NCBI RefSeq assembly: GCF_009602705.1
Contig: NZ_VSWH01000001.1
Coordinates: 4,575,001-4,639,000, forward strand
DNA: 64,000 nt
Source of the DNA: Chryseobacterium vaccae
GTDB taxonomy: Bacteria > Bacteroidota > Bacteroidia > Flavobacteriales > Weeksellaceae
Direction: 5' to 3'
Shown here: positions 8,872-16,802 of the stretch, piece by piece
Position numbering within the stretch: position 1 is the stretch's first letter
Layout: every line of letters begins with the position of its first letter
The notes under the pieces: model-generated
Database searches by the model: none
What the model was told of the DNA's origin: nothing
The model's input: the letters and a program-made list of their open reading frames with translations, nothing else
Position numbers and translations under genes: made by a program

Positions 8872-9666
8872 TTAATGGTTTTTAGGGATGAAAATAATAT
8901 TGTTGATATAGTTCGTTTTGTTTTTTTCATCATGGGTATTGCGCAGCAGAATCTCTTCCGTAAGAACTTCCAGTCTGAAGGTATTTCTGTTGAGGTATTG
9001 CGCTTCATAACCCCAGCTTTTTACTTCAGAAATATCGTTCCATATCGGGCTTTCGTGGTGTCGTTGTTCCATTTCTACCATCAGGGTAGGATAGAACTGC
9101 CGGATGATTTCCTTAGCTCCGGAAAGGGTCCTCATTTCATTTCCCTCTACATCTATTTTTATGAAATCAAGTCTGTTGAAGTGTTCAATAGCGGCCCAGT
9201 CGTCCAGCTTCAGAACCTTCACTTTTTCTGTGTAACTTTTTTCTTCCCCTTTTTCTTTATATGAAGTGTTTAATGTTCCGCGGGAGGCGATCATTTTTCC
9301 GTTAATAACCGGAACTTTAAATTCTGCAGTCGTATTTTCATCAGAAAGAGCCAGAGGCAGTACCCTCATGGATGGAAATAACCTTTTTAAACGGCGGCAG
9401 AGTTTTTTGTTCGGCTCAAAAGCGTAAATATTCTCAGAATCCAGTTTGTCTTCCAATTGATAAAGAAAAGTGCCGACATTAGCCCCAATGTCCAGGATCA
9501 CGGCATTTTTAGAAAGGTATTCTTTAATCCATACCAATTCCGGTTCTACATTCCGTTCTGAAAAATTATCTTTATTAAGATTATTTAAGGTCTTAAAATA
9601 TCTTTTTTTATAAAAATTCGGACTTATATATTGTAGTTTTTCTGCAATTCGCTGGTATAAAGACAT
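8872..9666 (-). CDS. FkbM family methyltransferase
   Basis: A SAM-dependent O-methyltransferase of 264 residues. The SAM site is AVILDIGANVGTFLYQL, followed by IYAFEPNKKLCRRL and, further on, the FkbM-typical DFIKIDVEGNEMRTLSGA. The C-terminal part has PTLMVEMEQRH. The ATG at 9666 (MSLYQRIAEKL) is preferred over an upstream start at 9690. It is first in a two-gene operon with the flippase, which suggests methylation of a sugar in an exported polysaccharide. FkbM proteins are also found in many other glycan loci, so the substrate is open. Confidence 0.88.
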   Translation of the reverse strand: MSLYQRIAEKLQYISPNFYKKRYFKTLNNLNKDNFSERNVEPELVWIKEYLSKNAVILDIGANVGTFLYQLEDKLDSENIYAFEPNKKLCRRLKRLFPSMRVLPLALSDENTTAEFKVPVINGKMIASRGTLNTSYKEKGEEKSYTEKVKVLKLDDWAAIEHFNRLDFIKIDVEGNEMRTLSGAKEIIRQFYPTLMVEMEQRHHESPIWNDISEVKSWGYEAQYLNRNTFRLEVLTEEILLRNTHDEKNKTNYINNIIFIPKNH

Positions 9667-10122
9667 CCTTAATTGTTTGACGAAAAGCAAAGATAAGCAA
9701 AAATGTTAAACTAATGTTAAAAAATAACAAATATAACAGATTGATTATCAATTTATAAATTGAAAGCCACTTTTTATAAAAAATTGAATTTTAAAAGATT
9801 GGGTTTTTGTTGCAAAAACAGATTTTAAAAACATTCATTTATATGATTTACCCGATATTTTATTTTTACATAGTACAATAAAAATTCGTGTATCCGTGGC
9901 ATTAAAAACAAGCATGATAAAACCCAGAACCTGTATTTCCATTCGGATTAATTCCATTCGAAATGTTAAATTTTAACCCTTGTCATAATTTTTTTTAAAA
10001 TTCTGGTGTTTTGATAAAATTTTGGCAGATGTTTTGATATTAACTCATTGCTTATCGATAAGGCTAACAGATTTAATAAATCAATTAATTGATTGTACTA
10101 ACAGTTTAAATATTTAATAGTG
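9667..10122. other. AT-rich divergent intergenic region with a 12-bp palindrome
   Basis: About 450 bases between divergent FkbM and tonB genes contain no credible reading frame. CTTATCGATAAG at 10051-10062 is a perfect palindrome 61 bases upstream of tonB and may be an operator. The rest is poly-A/T rich with no full TTTG/TAnnTTTG pair that I can defend. Confidence 0.4.
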
Positions 10123-10977
10123 ATGAAACAGATACATCAAAATCAGGAATTTCGTTTTAACGAAGTCCTGTTTGAGCACCGTAACAAAGATTACGGAGCC
10201 TACGTTTTAAGAAATGAATCAGATCGAATATTAACCAAAGCCCTTTTTATCGGAGTAAGCTTACTGGCCGCAGTGTCAATAACCCCTTTCGTTATCTCAG
10301 CATTTAAATCAGATGCACCGTCAAAAGGACGGGAGGGAGTGGAAATTGAGTTTGTAGATCCTGTGATCCCGGATGTTCCTGTAACGCCGCCTGCACAGGT
10401 ATTGCCTCCAAAAACAACACCACCGCCAAGTGTGAAACAGTTTGACAGTACAGTTCCTGAACCTTCATCAACAGCTCCTGAGGATAATACTAAAAAAGAG
10501 CCGATTCCGGATGACGCAGTAGCAGGTTTTAAAAACGACTTTACAGCGGAACCTATTAAAAGAGGAGCAGAGCCAATTAACCTTGAAGGAACAGGAAAAA
10601 GCCCAGTTTTACCTTATGTTCCGCAAGGGCCGCCAGCTCCGAAAGTTCCGGATGATCATATTGCTTCAGGTACGGAATTGTCTTCTGAAGCTGCATTTGA
10701 AGGAGGGATTAATGCATTCAGAAATAAAGTAACCAGCAATTTTGATGGTTCTTCATTTGATGGAAGCGGGGAAACCATGAGAACAGTTGTTACTTTTATA
10801 GTTGAAACGAATGGAACGATTTCCGGAATTAAAGCAGAAGGAGGAGATGCGGATTTCAACAGAGAAGCTATAAGAACCATAAAAAGTATCAAAGGGAAAT
10901 GGAAGCCTGGAATGAATAAAAACAAAGAGGCTGTAAGAAGTTATTTCAAGTTCCCGATCTCAATGAAATTTGAGTAA
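10123..10977 (+). CDS. Energy transducer TonB
   Basis: Couples the inner-membrane ExbB/ExbD proton motor to TonB-dependent outer-membrane receptors. The 284-residue protein begins with the Bacteroidetes-type cytoplasmic motif FNEVLFEHRNKDYGAYVLR and has one membrane segment (about residues 40-62). A long Pro-rich periplasmic span (DVPVTPPAQVLPPKTTPPP) follows, then a TonB C-terminal domain (VVTFIVETNGTISGIKAEGG ... KSIKGKWKPGMN ... YFKFPISMKF). ATG at 10123 is used rather than the GTG just before it. A terminator follows directly, so it is separate from parA. The window's TonB-dependent barrels are possible clients. Confidence 0.9.
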   Translation: MKQIHQNQEFRFNEVLFEHRNKDYGAYVLRNESDRILTKALFIGVSLLAAVSITPFVISAFKSDAPSKGREGVEIEFVDPVIPDVPVTPPAQVLPPKTTPPPSVKQFDSTVPEPSSTAPEDNTKKEPIPDDAVAGFKNDFTAEPIKRGAEPINLEGTGKSPVLPYVPQGPPAPKVPDDHIASGTELSSEAAFEGGINAFRNKVTSNFDGSSFDGSGETMRTVVTFIVETNGTISGIKAEGGDADFNREAIRTIKSIKGKWKPGMNKNKEAVRSYFKFPISMKFE

Positions 10978-11005
10978 AAGGACAGAATAAACAGATATTA
11001 AAAAG

Positions 11006-11043
11006 TTATCCACAAAGAATTTTTTTTGTGGATAATTTTTTTT
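11006..11043 (+). terminator. Terminator whose stem is two inverted DnaA boxes
   Basis: An 11-bp perfect stem (TTATCCACAAA at 11006-11016, TTTGTGGATAA at 11025-11035) followed by eight T. It is a textbook terminator for tonB. Each arm also contains a full match to the DnaA-box consensus TTATNCACA, in inverted order, in the gap just before parA. Confidence 0.8.
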
Positions 11044-11094
11044 ATCGCTAAATTGCTTATTAACAATATTTTAACTCAATTTTAAATTTCACCG

Positions 11095-11127
11095 TTTATC
11101 GGGAGCAAAGAAAAAAGTGTATTTTTG
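11095..11127 (+). promoter_or_regulatory. Probable promoter of parA
   Basis: TTTA (11095-11098), 21-nt spacer, then TATTTTTG (11120-11127), a full match to TAnnTTTG. It lies 18 bases before the ATG at 11146 and overlaps the alternative TTG start at 11125, which argues for the ATG. Confidence 0.55.
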
Positions 11128-11145
11128 AAACCTAAAGTTCGAATA

Positions 11146-11919
11146 ATGGCAAAAATCATAGGTATCGCTAATCAAAAAGGAGGAGTTGGAAAAACAACAA
11201 CAGCTGTAAATTTAGCCGCAGCATTAGGGGTATTGGAAAAGAAAATCTTAATCATTGATGCAGATCCACAGGCCAATGCAACCTCAGGCCTTGGTGTAGA
11301 AGATGTTCAGTATTCTACATATAATTTGTTAGAGCACAGTGCAGATACAAGATCCTGCATTAAAAGAACAGCAACCCCGAATCTGGATATCATTCCGTCT
11401 CATATTGATCTGGTAGCAGCAGAAATTGAACTGGTTGATAAAGAAGACCGTGAATATATGCTTAAAAAAGCTTTAGCAGAAGTAAGAGCAGATTACGATT
11501 ATATTATCATCGACTGTGCGCCAAGTTTAGGGCTTATTACAGTGAATGCGCTTACCGCAGCAGATTCTGTGATCATCCCGATCCAGTGCGAATATTTTGC
11601 TTTGGAAGGACTAGGGAAATTATTGAATACCGTTAAAAACGTACAGAAAATTCACAATAAAGATCTTGGAATCGAAGGACTTCTTTTAACCATGTACGAC
11701 AGTCGTTTAAGATTGTCCAATCAGGTGGTGGAAGAAGTAAATGCCCACTTCCCGGAAATGGTATTTGAAACCATTATCAGCAGAAACGTAAGATTGAGTG
11801 AAGCGCCAAGTTTCGGAGAAAGCATCCTGAACTATGATGCTGAAAGCAAAGGAGCAGTACAATATATCCAGCTTGCTGAAGAAGTATTGCTGAAGAACGA
11901 AAATTTAGTAAAAAATTAA
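11146..11919 (+). CDS. parA: Chromosome partitioning ATPase ParA (Soj)
   Basis: A 257-residue deviant Walker-A ATPase that works with ParB and parS sites to segregate the chromosome. It shows GIANQKGGVGKTTTAVNLA (signature Lys and P-loop), KILIIDADPQANATSGLG, YIIIDCAPSLGLITVNAL and IPIQCEYFALEGL. Length and ends match chromosomal Soj. parB follows 69 bases later, and the parA-parB-DUF5683-dapB-lepB order is typical of Flavobacteriia. Confidence 0.96.
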   Translation: MAKIIGIANQKGGVGKTTTAVNLAAALGVLEKKILIIDADPQANATSGLGVEDVQYSTYNLLEHSADTRSCIKRTATPNLDIIPSHIDLVAAEIELVDKEDREYMLKKALAEVRADYDYIIIDCAPSLGLITVNALTAADSVIIPIQCEYFALEGLGKLLNTVKNVQKIHNKDLGIEGLLLTMYDSRLRLSNQVVEEVNAHFPEMVFETIISRNVRLSEAPSFGESILNYDAESKGAVQYIQLAEEVLLKNENLVKN

Positions 11920-11926
11920 ATTAATA

Positions 11927-11978
11927 AATAAATGAACACCGGGTGGTCTTAACTGCCACTCATCACTCATCATTTATC
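11927..11978. repeat. Short imperfect inverted repeat between parA and parB
   Basis: ATAAATGA shortly after parA and TCATTTAT before parB bracket a spacer containing GGGTGGTC. It resembles the GATAAATG hairpin after aspA and the one before lepB. It is weak and could be a degenerate member of the same intergenic repeat. Confidence 0.35.
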
Positions 11979-11988
11979 AAGAATATCT

Positions 11989-12879
11989 ATGAAGGACAAA
12001 AAAAGAGCTATGGGACGCGGTTTGGGCGCTATTTTAAGTGCCGAATCCAAAGCAACGATCAACTCTGCTACCGATGAAGGGGCAGACAAGTTTGTAGGGA
12101 ATATTGTAGAAGTAGCCCTTGAAGATATCTACCCGAATCCAACCCAGCCGAGAACTTATTTTGACGAAAAAGCATTAAACGAACTTGCCCAGTCTATTAA
12201 AAACTTAGGCGTAATTCAACCGGTTACCTTAAGAAAAGACGGCGAAAAATTCGAGATCATATCCGGGGAAAGACGTTACCGTGCAAGTAAAATTGCCGGG
12301 CTTCCGACGATTCCTGCCTATATCCGTCTGGTAAACGATCAGGAACTTCTGGAAATGGCCCTTGTGGAAAATATCCAGAGAGAAGATCTGGACGCTATAG
12401 AGATCGCTTTGACTTATCAGAGGCTTTTGGACGAGATAGGACTTACACAGGAAAACCTGAGCCAGAGAGTAGGAAAGGACAGAAGTACCATTACCAACTC
12501 TATCAGGCTTCTGAGACTGAATCCTGATATTCAGAACGCTATCAGAAGTGGTGAGATTTCTGCCGGACACGGAAGAGCAATCATCAGCCTTGAAAGCGAA
12601 GAACATCAGCAGGTTTTATTTGACCTGATCATTAAGGAAAAATTAAATGTCCGTCAGGCCGAACAAGCTGCAACAGCATTGAAAAATCCTAAATCACCCG
12701 CAGCGAAAAAGGCCAATATTGAGCTTTCCAACAACTATAAAAAAGCTCAGAAAACCATCGCTGATATTTTAGATGTAAAAGTGGAGATCAAAACCACCGG
12801 AAACGGTAAAAAAGGTAAAATTGTCCTGGACTTCAAAAATGAAGAAGAACTGGAGTATATTTTATCCCATATTAAATAA
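11989..12879 (+). CDS. parB: ParB/RepB/Spo0J family partition protein
   Basis: DNA-binding CTPase that loads at parS and partners ParA. 296 residues, with the N-terminal GRGLGAIL motif, IYPNPTQPRTYFDEKALNELAQSI, the arginine box ISGERRYRASK, LVENIQREDLDAIEIA and a helix-turn-helix (LSQRVGKDRSTITNSIRLL). The C-terminal dimer domain ends in VLDFKNEEELEYILSHIK. The last base of its stop overlaps the next start (TAATG). I could not find a clear parS palindrome in the window. Confidence 0.96.
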   Translation: MKDKKRAMGRGLGAILSAESKATINSATDEGADKFVGNIVEVALEDIYPNPTQPRTYFDEKALNELAQSIKNLGVIQPVTLRKDGEKFEIISGERRYRASKIAGLPTIPAYIRLVNDQELLEMALVENIQREDLDAIEIALTYQRLLDEIGLTQENLSQRVGKDRSTITNSIRLLRLNPDIQNAIRSGEISAGHGRAIISLESEEHQQVLFDLIIKEKLNVRQAEQAATALKNPKSPAAKKANIELSNNYKKAQKTIADILDVKVEIKTTGNGKKGKIVLDFKNEEELEYILSHIK

Positions 12880-13526
12880 TGAAGAAAATATTTTTCACAT
12901 TTTTTCTGTGCATTACAGCACTGGCCTATGCACAGGTCGCCCCCATAGATACAGTCCGGATGCAGGAACGTCCGAAAGACAGTATCGTATCGGTGAAACC
13001 TGTTAAGCCTTCAAAAACAGAAGCTAAAATAATAGCAGACCTGGAACAGGCTAACGGCCCGACCAAAAAAACGATAAAACTCAATCCTACAAGAGCAGGG
13101 CTTTATTCCGCTGTACTTCCGGGATTAGGACAATATTACAATAAGAAGTACTGGAAAATTCCTGTCGTTTGGGGAGCAGTAGGGGCCGGAGTAGGAATTG
13201 CAATATGGAACGATAATCAGTATAAAAAATACAGAGAATATTATATTGCAAAACTCAACGGAACCCCGAACGAATTCGTAGACAGTAACCCCGGATTAGA
13301 TAAAAGAGCATTGGCTAATGCCCAGGACAGATCCAAAAGACAGAGAGATTATGCCATTGCAATTACCGGCCTGATCTATATTCTGAATATCATGGATGCT
13401 GTAGTAGATGCACACCTTTACGAAAGCCGTCATGATCCCGATCTTACGTTCAATCCTACAGTTATTCAGGATCAGTATGGGTTTTCACCACCAAAAACAG
13501 GATTGACTTTAAGTTACAGATTTTAA
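12879..13526 (+). CDS. DUF5683 domain-containing exported protein
   Basis: 215 residues, with a signal peptide (KKIFFTFFLCITALAYAQ) and then a DUF5683 core: PTRAGLYSAVLPGLGQYYNKKYWKIPVVWGA, one glycine-rich hydrophobic segment (residues 102-118) and a second one (AIAITGLIYILNIMDAVVDAHL). The tail LTLSYRF looks like a short outer-membrane strand. The function is unknown. Its tight overlap with parB and conserved position between parB and dapB are typical of Flavobacteriia, so it is cotranscribed with partition genes for reasons not known to me. Confidence 0.85.
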   Translation: MKKIFFTFFLCITALAYAQVAPIDTVRMQERPKDSIVSVKPVKPSKTEAKIIADLEQANGPTKKTIKLNPTRAGLYSAVLPGLGQYYNKKYWKIPVVWGAVGAGVGIAIWNDNQYKKYREYYIAKLNGTPNEFVDSNPGLDKRALANAQDRSKRQRDYAIAITGLIYILNIMDAVVDAHLYESRHDPDLTFNPTVIQDQYGFSPPKTGLTLSYRF

Positions 13527-13594
13527 AAACCAGATTTTAATAGAGCCTGTTCAGATTGAAAAGTCTCACCAGGCATACAAATAAAGAATTTCAC

Positions 13595-14296
13595 ATGAGA
13601 ATAGCATTAGTTGGATACGGTAAAATGGGTAAGATTATCGATGAGATCGCTCAGAAAAGAGGTCATGAAGTAGTAGCCCGTCTGAAAGAAACTCCAACCG
13701 CTGAAAACCTGAATAATCCGGACGTGGTTATTGAATTTTCACTGCCGGAAGCAGCATACGATAACATCAAAGCCTGTCTTGAAAATAAAATTCCGGTCAT
13801 CTGCGGAACAACCGGATGGCTGGAGAAGAAAAGCGAAATTGAACAATTAGCGGTAGATAACGATACAGCATTTTTATACGGATCCAATTTTAGTTTAGGA
13901 GTGAATTTATTTTTTGCTTTGAACGAAAAACTGGCTGCTCTGATGAAAAATGTGGATGAATATTCATGTCAGCTGGAAGAAATTCATCACATCCATAAAA
14001 AAGATGCTCCAAGCGGAACCGCAATCTCCATTGCTGAAGGAATTATTCAAAATAATCCGAAATTTGATGCATGGAAACTTGAAGAAACCCAAGGGAAGGA
14101 ACTGGGGATTTTTGCCGTTCGTGAAGATGAAGTTCCCGGTACTCACAGCGTGTTTTACAGAAGTGAAGTAGACGAGATTGAAATAAAACATACCGCGTTC
14201 AACAGAAATGGTTTTGCATTGGGTGCTGTAGTCGCTGCAGAATGGATCAAAGACAAAAAAGGAAACTTTGCCATGAAAGACGTTTTGGGGCTTTAA
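13595..14296 (+). CDS. dapB: 4-hydroxy-tetrahydrodipicolinate reductase
   Basis: NAD(P)H-dependent step of the diaminopimelate/lysine pathway. 233 residues: Rossmann start MRIALVGYGKMGKIIDEIA, VVIEFSLPEAA, CGTTGWLE, the catalytic EIHHIHKKDAPSGTA (the His pair and Lys of the active site) and a C-terminal NGFALGAVVAAEWI. The enzyme is somewhat short, as usual in Bacteroidetes. ATG at 13595 is chosen over an in-frame TTG at 13556 because MRIALVGYG is the true family start. Confidence 0.95.
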   Translation: MRIALVGYGKMGKIIDEIAQKRGHEVVARLKETPTAENLNNPDVVIEFSLPEAAYDNIKACLENKIPVICGTTGWLEKKSEIEQLAVDNDTAFLYGSNFSLGVNLFFALNEKLAALMKNVDEYSCQLEEIHHIHKKDAPSGTAISIAEGIIQNNPKFDAWKLEETQGKELGIFAVREDEVPGTHSVFYRSEVDEIEIKHTAFNRNGFALGAVVAAEWIKDKKGNFAMKDVLGL

Positions 14297-14336
14297 TTTG
14301 TAACAAATTCTTTAAATTGCAGACCAATAACAGAAG

Positions 14337-14391
14337 TGATGAATAATGAATTGCAAATAGCGGGAAAGCTGTTCTCATTTATTATTCATCA
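14337..14391. repeat. Intergenic inverted repeat (GATGAATAAT type)
   Basis: TGATGAATAAT (14337-14347) and its complement ATTATTCATCA (14381-14391) surround a 33-nt spacer in the dapB-lepB gap. Third member of a probable small dispersed repeat (see 5214 and 11927). Confidence 0.5.
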
Positions 14392-14427
14392 TTAATTATA
14401 TATTATCAGAATAGGCACAAAAAAATT

Positions 14428-16068
14428 ATGAATTATTTTCTGACTTATACAGTATATGTTCTCATTTTATCCGTATTAATGGGGATTTCCACTTGGAAAC
14501 TGTTCAAAAAATTGGGGTATAGCCCTTTATTTGCATTTATCCCTTTCTATAATTATTTCATTATCTTAAAAGAAACTAAGCATCCGAAATGGTGGGCCAT
14601 TTTATCCTATCTTCCGATAGTAGGGCCTATTATGATGTCGGTTTTCCACATTTATTTAATGAAGAAATTTGGAAAGAGCCTTTTCCAGCACCAGCTTCTT
14701 ACCGTGATTCTGCCGTTTATTTATATGGCAACGGTGAACTATTCCAAAGATGTTGAAATAGAAGATGAAAATGAGCTGTTCCTTACTGAGGAAGAGAAAA
14801 ACGCTAAAAAGAAAGATACATTCCTTGGATCTATTACTTTTGCAGTAGTTTTCGCAACCATTATCCACGTTTTTGTAACACAGCCGTTCGGAATTCCTAC
14901 CGGATCCATGGAAAGAACCCTTTTAGTAGGAGATTTCCTTTTCGTCAACAAATGGAGTTATGGATACAGAATGCCGATGCGTCCTGTTGCTATCCCTTTC
15001 CTTCAGGGAACCATTATGGATACAGGGCAGCCAAATAACCCGAAAGATGATCCGAAATCTTATGTAGATGCGGTAAAGCTTCCTTATACAAGAATTTTAC
15101 AGTTCAGCAAGCCTCAGAAAAATGATGTGGTAGTATTCAACTACCCGCAGGATTCTGTACATACAGCGATCGACAGAAAAGATCCCTACGTTAAAAGATG
15201 TGTAGCTACAGCAGGAGATACCTTTGAAATGAGAGCCGGAAGACTTTTTGTTAACGGGAAGCCGGAAACCATTCTTGGAGATCAGGAAGTACAGCACGGT
15301 TACCTGGTAACTACAGGAAGCCAGCTTGATATTCCTGCACTATATAACACCTACGGCTTTCTTCCTGTACAGGAGCAGCAGACGCAAACAGGATTTGTAT
15401 ATGGTTTCCAGGGGCTGACAGATAAGACGGCCAAAGAAATCAAAGAACTTCCGCAGGTGATTGATATGAAGGAGAATGTAATGCCAAAAGGAGAAGCATC
15501 CATTGCCTACAAAAACGAAGAAAGAACAAAAATAGATACTACCCAGTCTATTTTCCCTGTCAATAAACCTTGGAACCAGGATTGGTACGGACCAGTGAGA
15601 ATTCCTAAAAAAGGAGATGTGGTAACTATCAATAAAGAAACCCTTCCAATGTACCGATGGATTATTTCAGAATATGAGCACAACAGTGTATCCGTTAACG
15701 GAGACCAGATTTTGATCAATGGTAAACCGGAGGCCAGCTATACCATCAAACAGGATTATTATATGATGGTAGGGGATAACAGAGATGCTTCATTGGATGC
15801 CAGGTTCTTCGGTTTCGTTCCGGAAGAGAATATCGTAGGAAAACCAATGTTTACATGGATGAGCGTTCAGGGTGCTTTCAAAGACAGTGGTTCTTCTTAT
15901 CAGGCTCCGTTCAAGATCCGTTGGGAAAGAATGTTTAAAGCAACCAATACCGGAGAAGCCAACAAAACTTCGTACTGGTGGATTGCAGCCATGATTCTGA
16001 TCTTATTCTTCGGATGGGAGTATTTTATGAAACTGTTCAAAAAGAAAAAAACAGAAGACGAATTATAA
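14428..16068 (+). CDS. lepB: Signal peptidase I
   Basis: Cleaves signal peptides of exported preproteins at the outer face of the inner membrane. The 546-residue protein is the long Bacteroidetes form. An N-terminal multi-spanning DUF5684-like segment (residues 1-105) precedes the usual membrane anchor (about 132-150). The nucleophile is Ser160 in PTGSMERTL, and the general-base lysine is Lys256 in DPYVKRCVATAGD. Box E is MMVGDNRDASLDARFFGFVP. A large insertion separates the catalytic boxes. A C-terminal membrane helix (WWIAAMILILFFGWEYFM) is followed by a lysine-rich tail. It belongs to the parA-to-WbqC housekeeping run. Confidence 0.95.
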   Translation: MNYFLTYTVYVLILSVLMGISTWKLFKKLGYSPLFAFIPFYNYFIILKETKHPKWWAILSYLPIVGPIMMSVFHIYLMKKFGKSLFQHQLLTVILPFIYMATVNYSKDVEIEDENELFLTEEEKNAKKKDTFLGSITFAVVFATIIHVFVTQPFGIPTGSMERTLLVGDFLFVNKWSYGYRMPMRPVAIPFLQGTIMDTGQPNNPKDDPKSYVDAVKLPYTRILQFSKPQKNDVVVFNYPQDSVHTAIDRKDPYVKRCVATAGDTFEMRAGRLFVNGKPETILGDQEVQHGYLVTTGSQLDIPALYNTYGFLPVQEQQTQTGFVYGFQGLTDKTAKEIKELPQVIDMKENVMPKGEASIAYKNEERTKIDTTQSIFPVNKPWNQDWYGPVRIPKKGDVVTINKETLPMYRWIISEYEHNSVSVNGDQILINGKPEASYTIKQDYYMMVGDNRDASLDARFFGFVPEENIVGKPMFTWMSVQGAFKDSGSSYQAPFKIRWERMFKATNTGEANKTSYWWIAAMILILFFGWEYFMKLFKKKKTEDEL

Positions 16069-16124
16069 TTAAATTAAACCCAAAATAGAATGAAGTATTT
16101 GAAAAAATGCTTCATTTTTGCATT

Positions 16125-16739
16125 ATGAATATGACGAATGTATTATTGCCGGTATTTTATATGCCTCCGATCTCATGGTTCTCAGTGTTTTTAAACCCTG
16201 AAAACGAAATTATATTTGAACAGTTTGAAAACTTTCCTAAACAGACCTATAGAAACAGAGCCAATATCTACGGGGCAAATGGAAAACTTTCATTAATTAT
16301 CCCAATCAACCACAACGGGAAAAGAGAATTCAAAGATATGGAGATCTCTTACAGGGAAGAATGGAGAAATCTTCATTGGAAATCAATCAAAACGGCTTAT
16401 CAGAGTTCGCCTTACTTCGAATATTATGAAGATAAATTCAGAAAGATCTTTGATATGAAAGAAAAATTCCTTCTTGACTTTAACCTTAAAGGCCTGGAAG
16501 TAATCCAACAGATACTGAAAACAGAAAAGGCACACTCTTTGAATAAAGAATATATCAAAAATCCGGAAGAGATAAATTTCAGAGACAAATTCTCAGCAAA
16601 ACGTCCTTCAGAATTCGGAATGGAAGAATATTATCAGACCTTTTCCGAGAAATACGGGTTTTTAGAAGATCTTTCGGTTCTGGACCTTGTCTGCAACAAA
16701 GGCCCGGAATCATTGATGTATATTAAAAATATCAAATAA
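16125..16739 (+). CDS. WbqC family protein
   Basis: About 204 residues of the WbqC-like family, named after a polysaccharide-locus gene; biochemical role not established to my knowledge. Typical features are LLPVFYMPPISWFSVFL, EQFENFPKQTYRNRANIYGANGKLSLIIPI and WRNLHWKSIKTAYQSSPYFEYYED. The ATG at 16125 gives a start close to the family consensus; an in-frame start at 16107 would add six residues. It sits 56 bases after lepB and is probably cotranscribed with it. Confidence 0.85.
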   Translation: MNMTNVLLPVFYMPPISWFSVFLNPENEIIFEQFENFPKQTYRNRANIYGANGKLSLIIPINHNGKREFKDMEISYREEWRNLHWKSIKTAYQSSPYFEYYEDKFRKIFDMKEKFLLDFNLKGLEVIQQILKTEKAHSLNKEYIKNPEEINFRDKFSAKRPSEFGMEEYYQTFSEKYGFLEDLSVLDLVCNKGPESLMYIKNIK

Positions 16740-16802
16740 TTTACAGGTTGTCGTAAGAGAGAAAGCGACTGTCTGTGACCTCAATAAAATAAATATCAAC
16801 AT

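Noticed and set aside
9667..10122. Possible replication origin in the AT-rich gap before tonB
   Set aside because: The gap has no DnaA-box matches of its own; the only good boxes are the two in the terminator stem at 11006-11035, too few to call an origin.
11006..12900. parS centromere site near parAB
   Set aside because: I looked for a TGTTTCACGTGAAACA-like palindrome in this region and did not find one.
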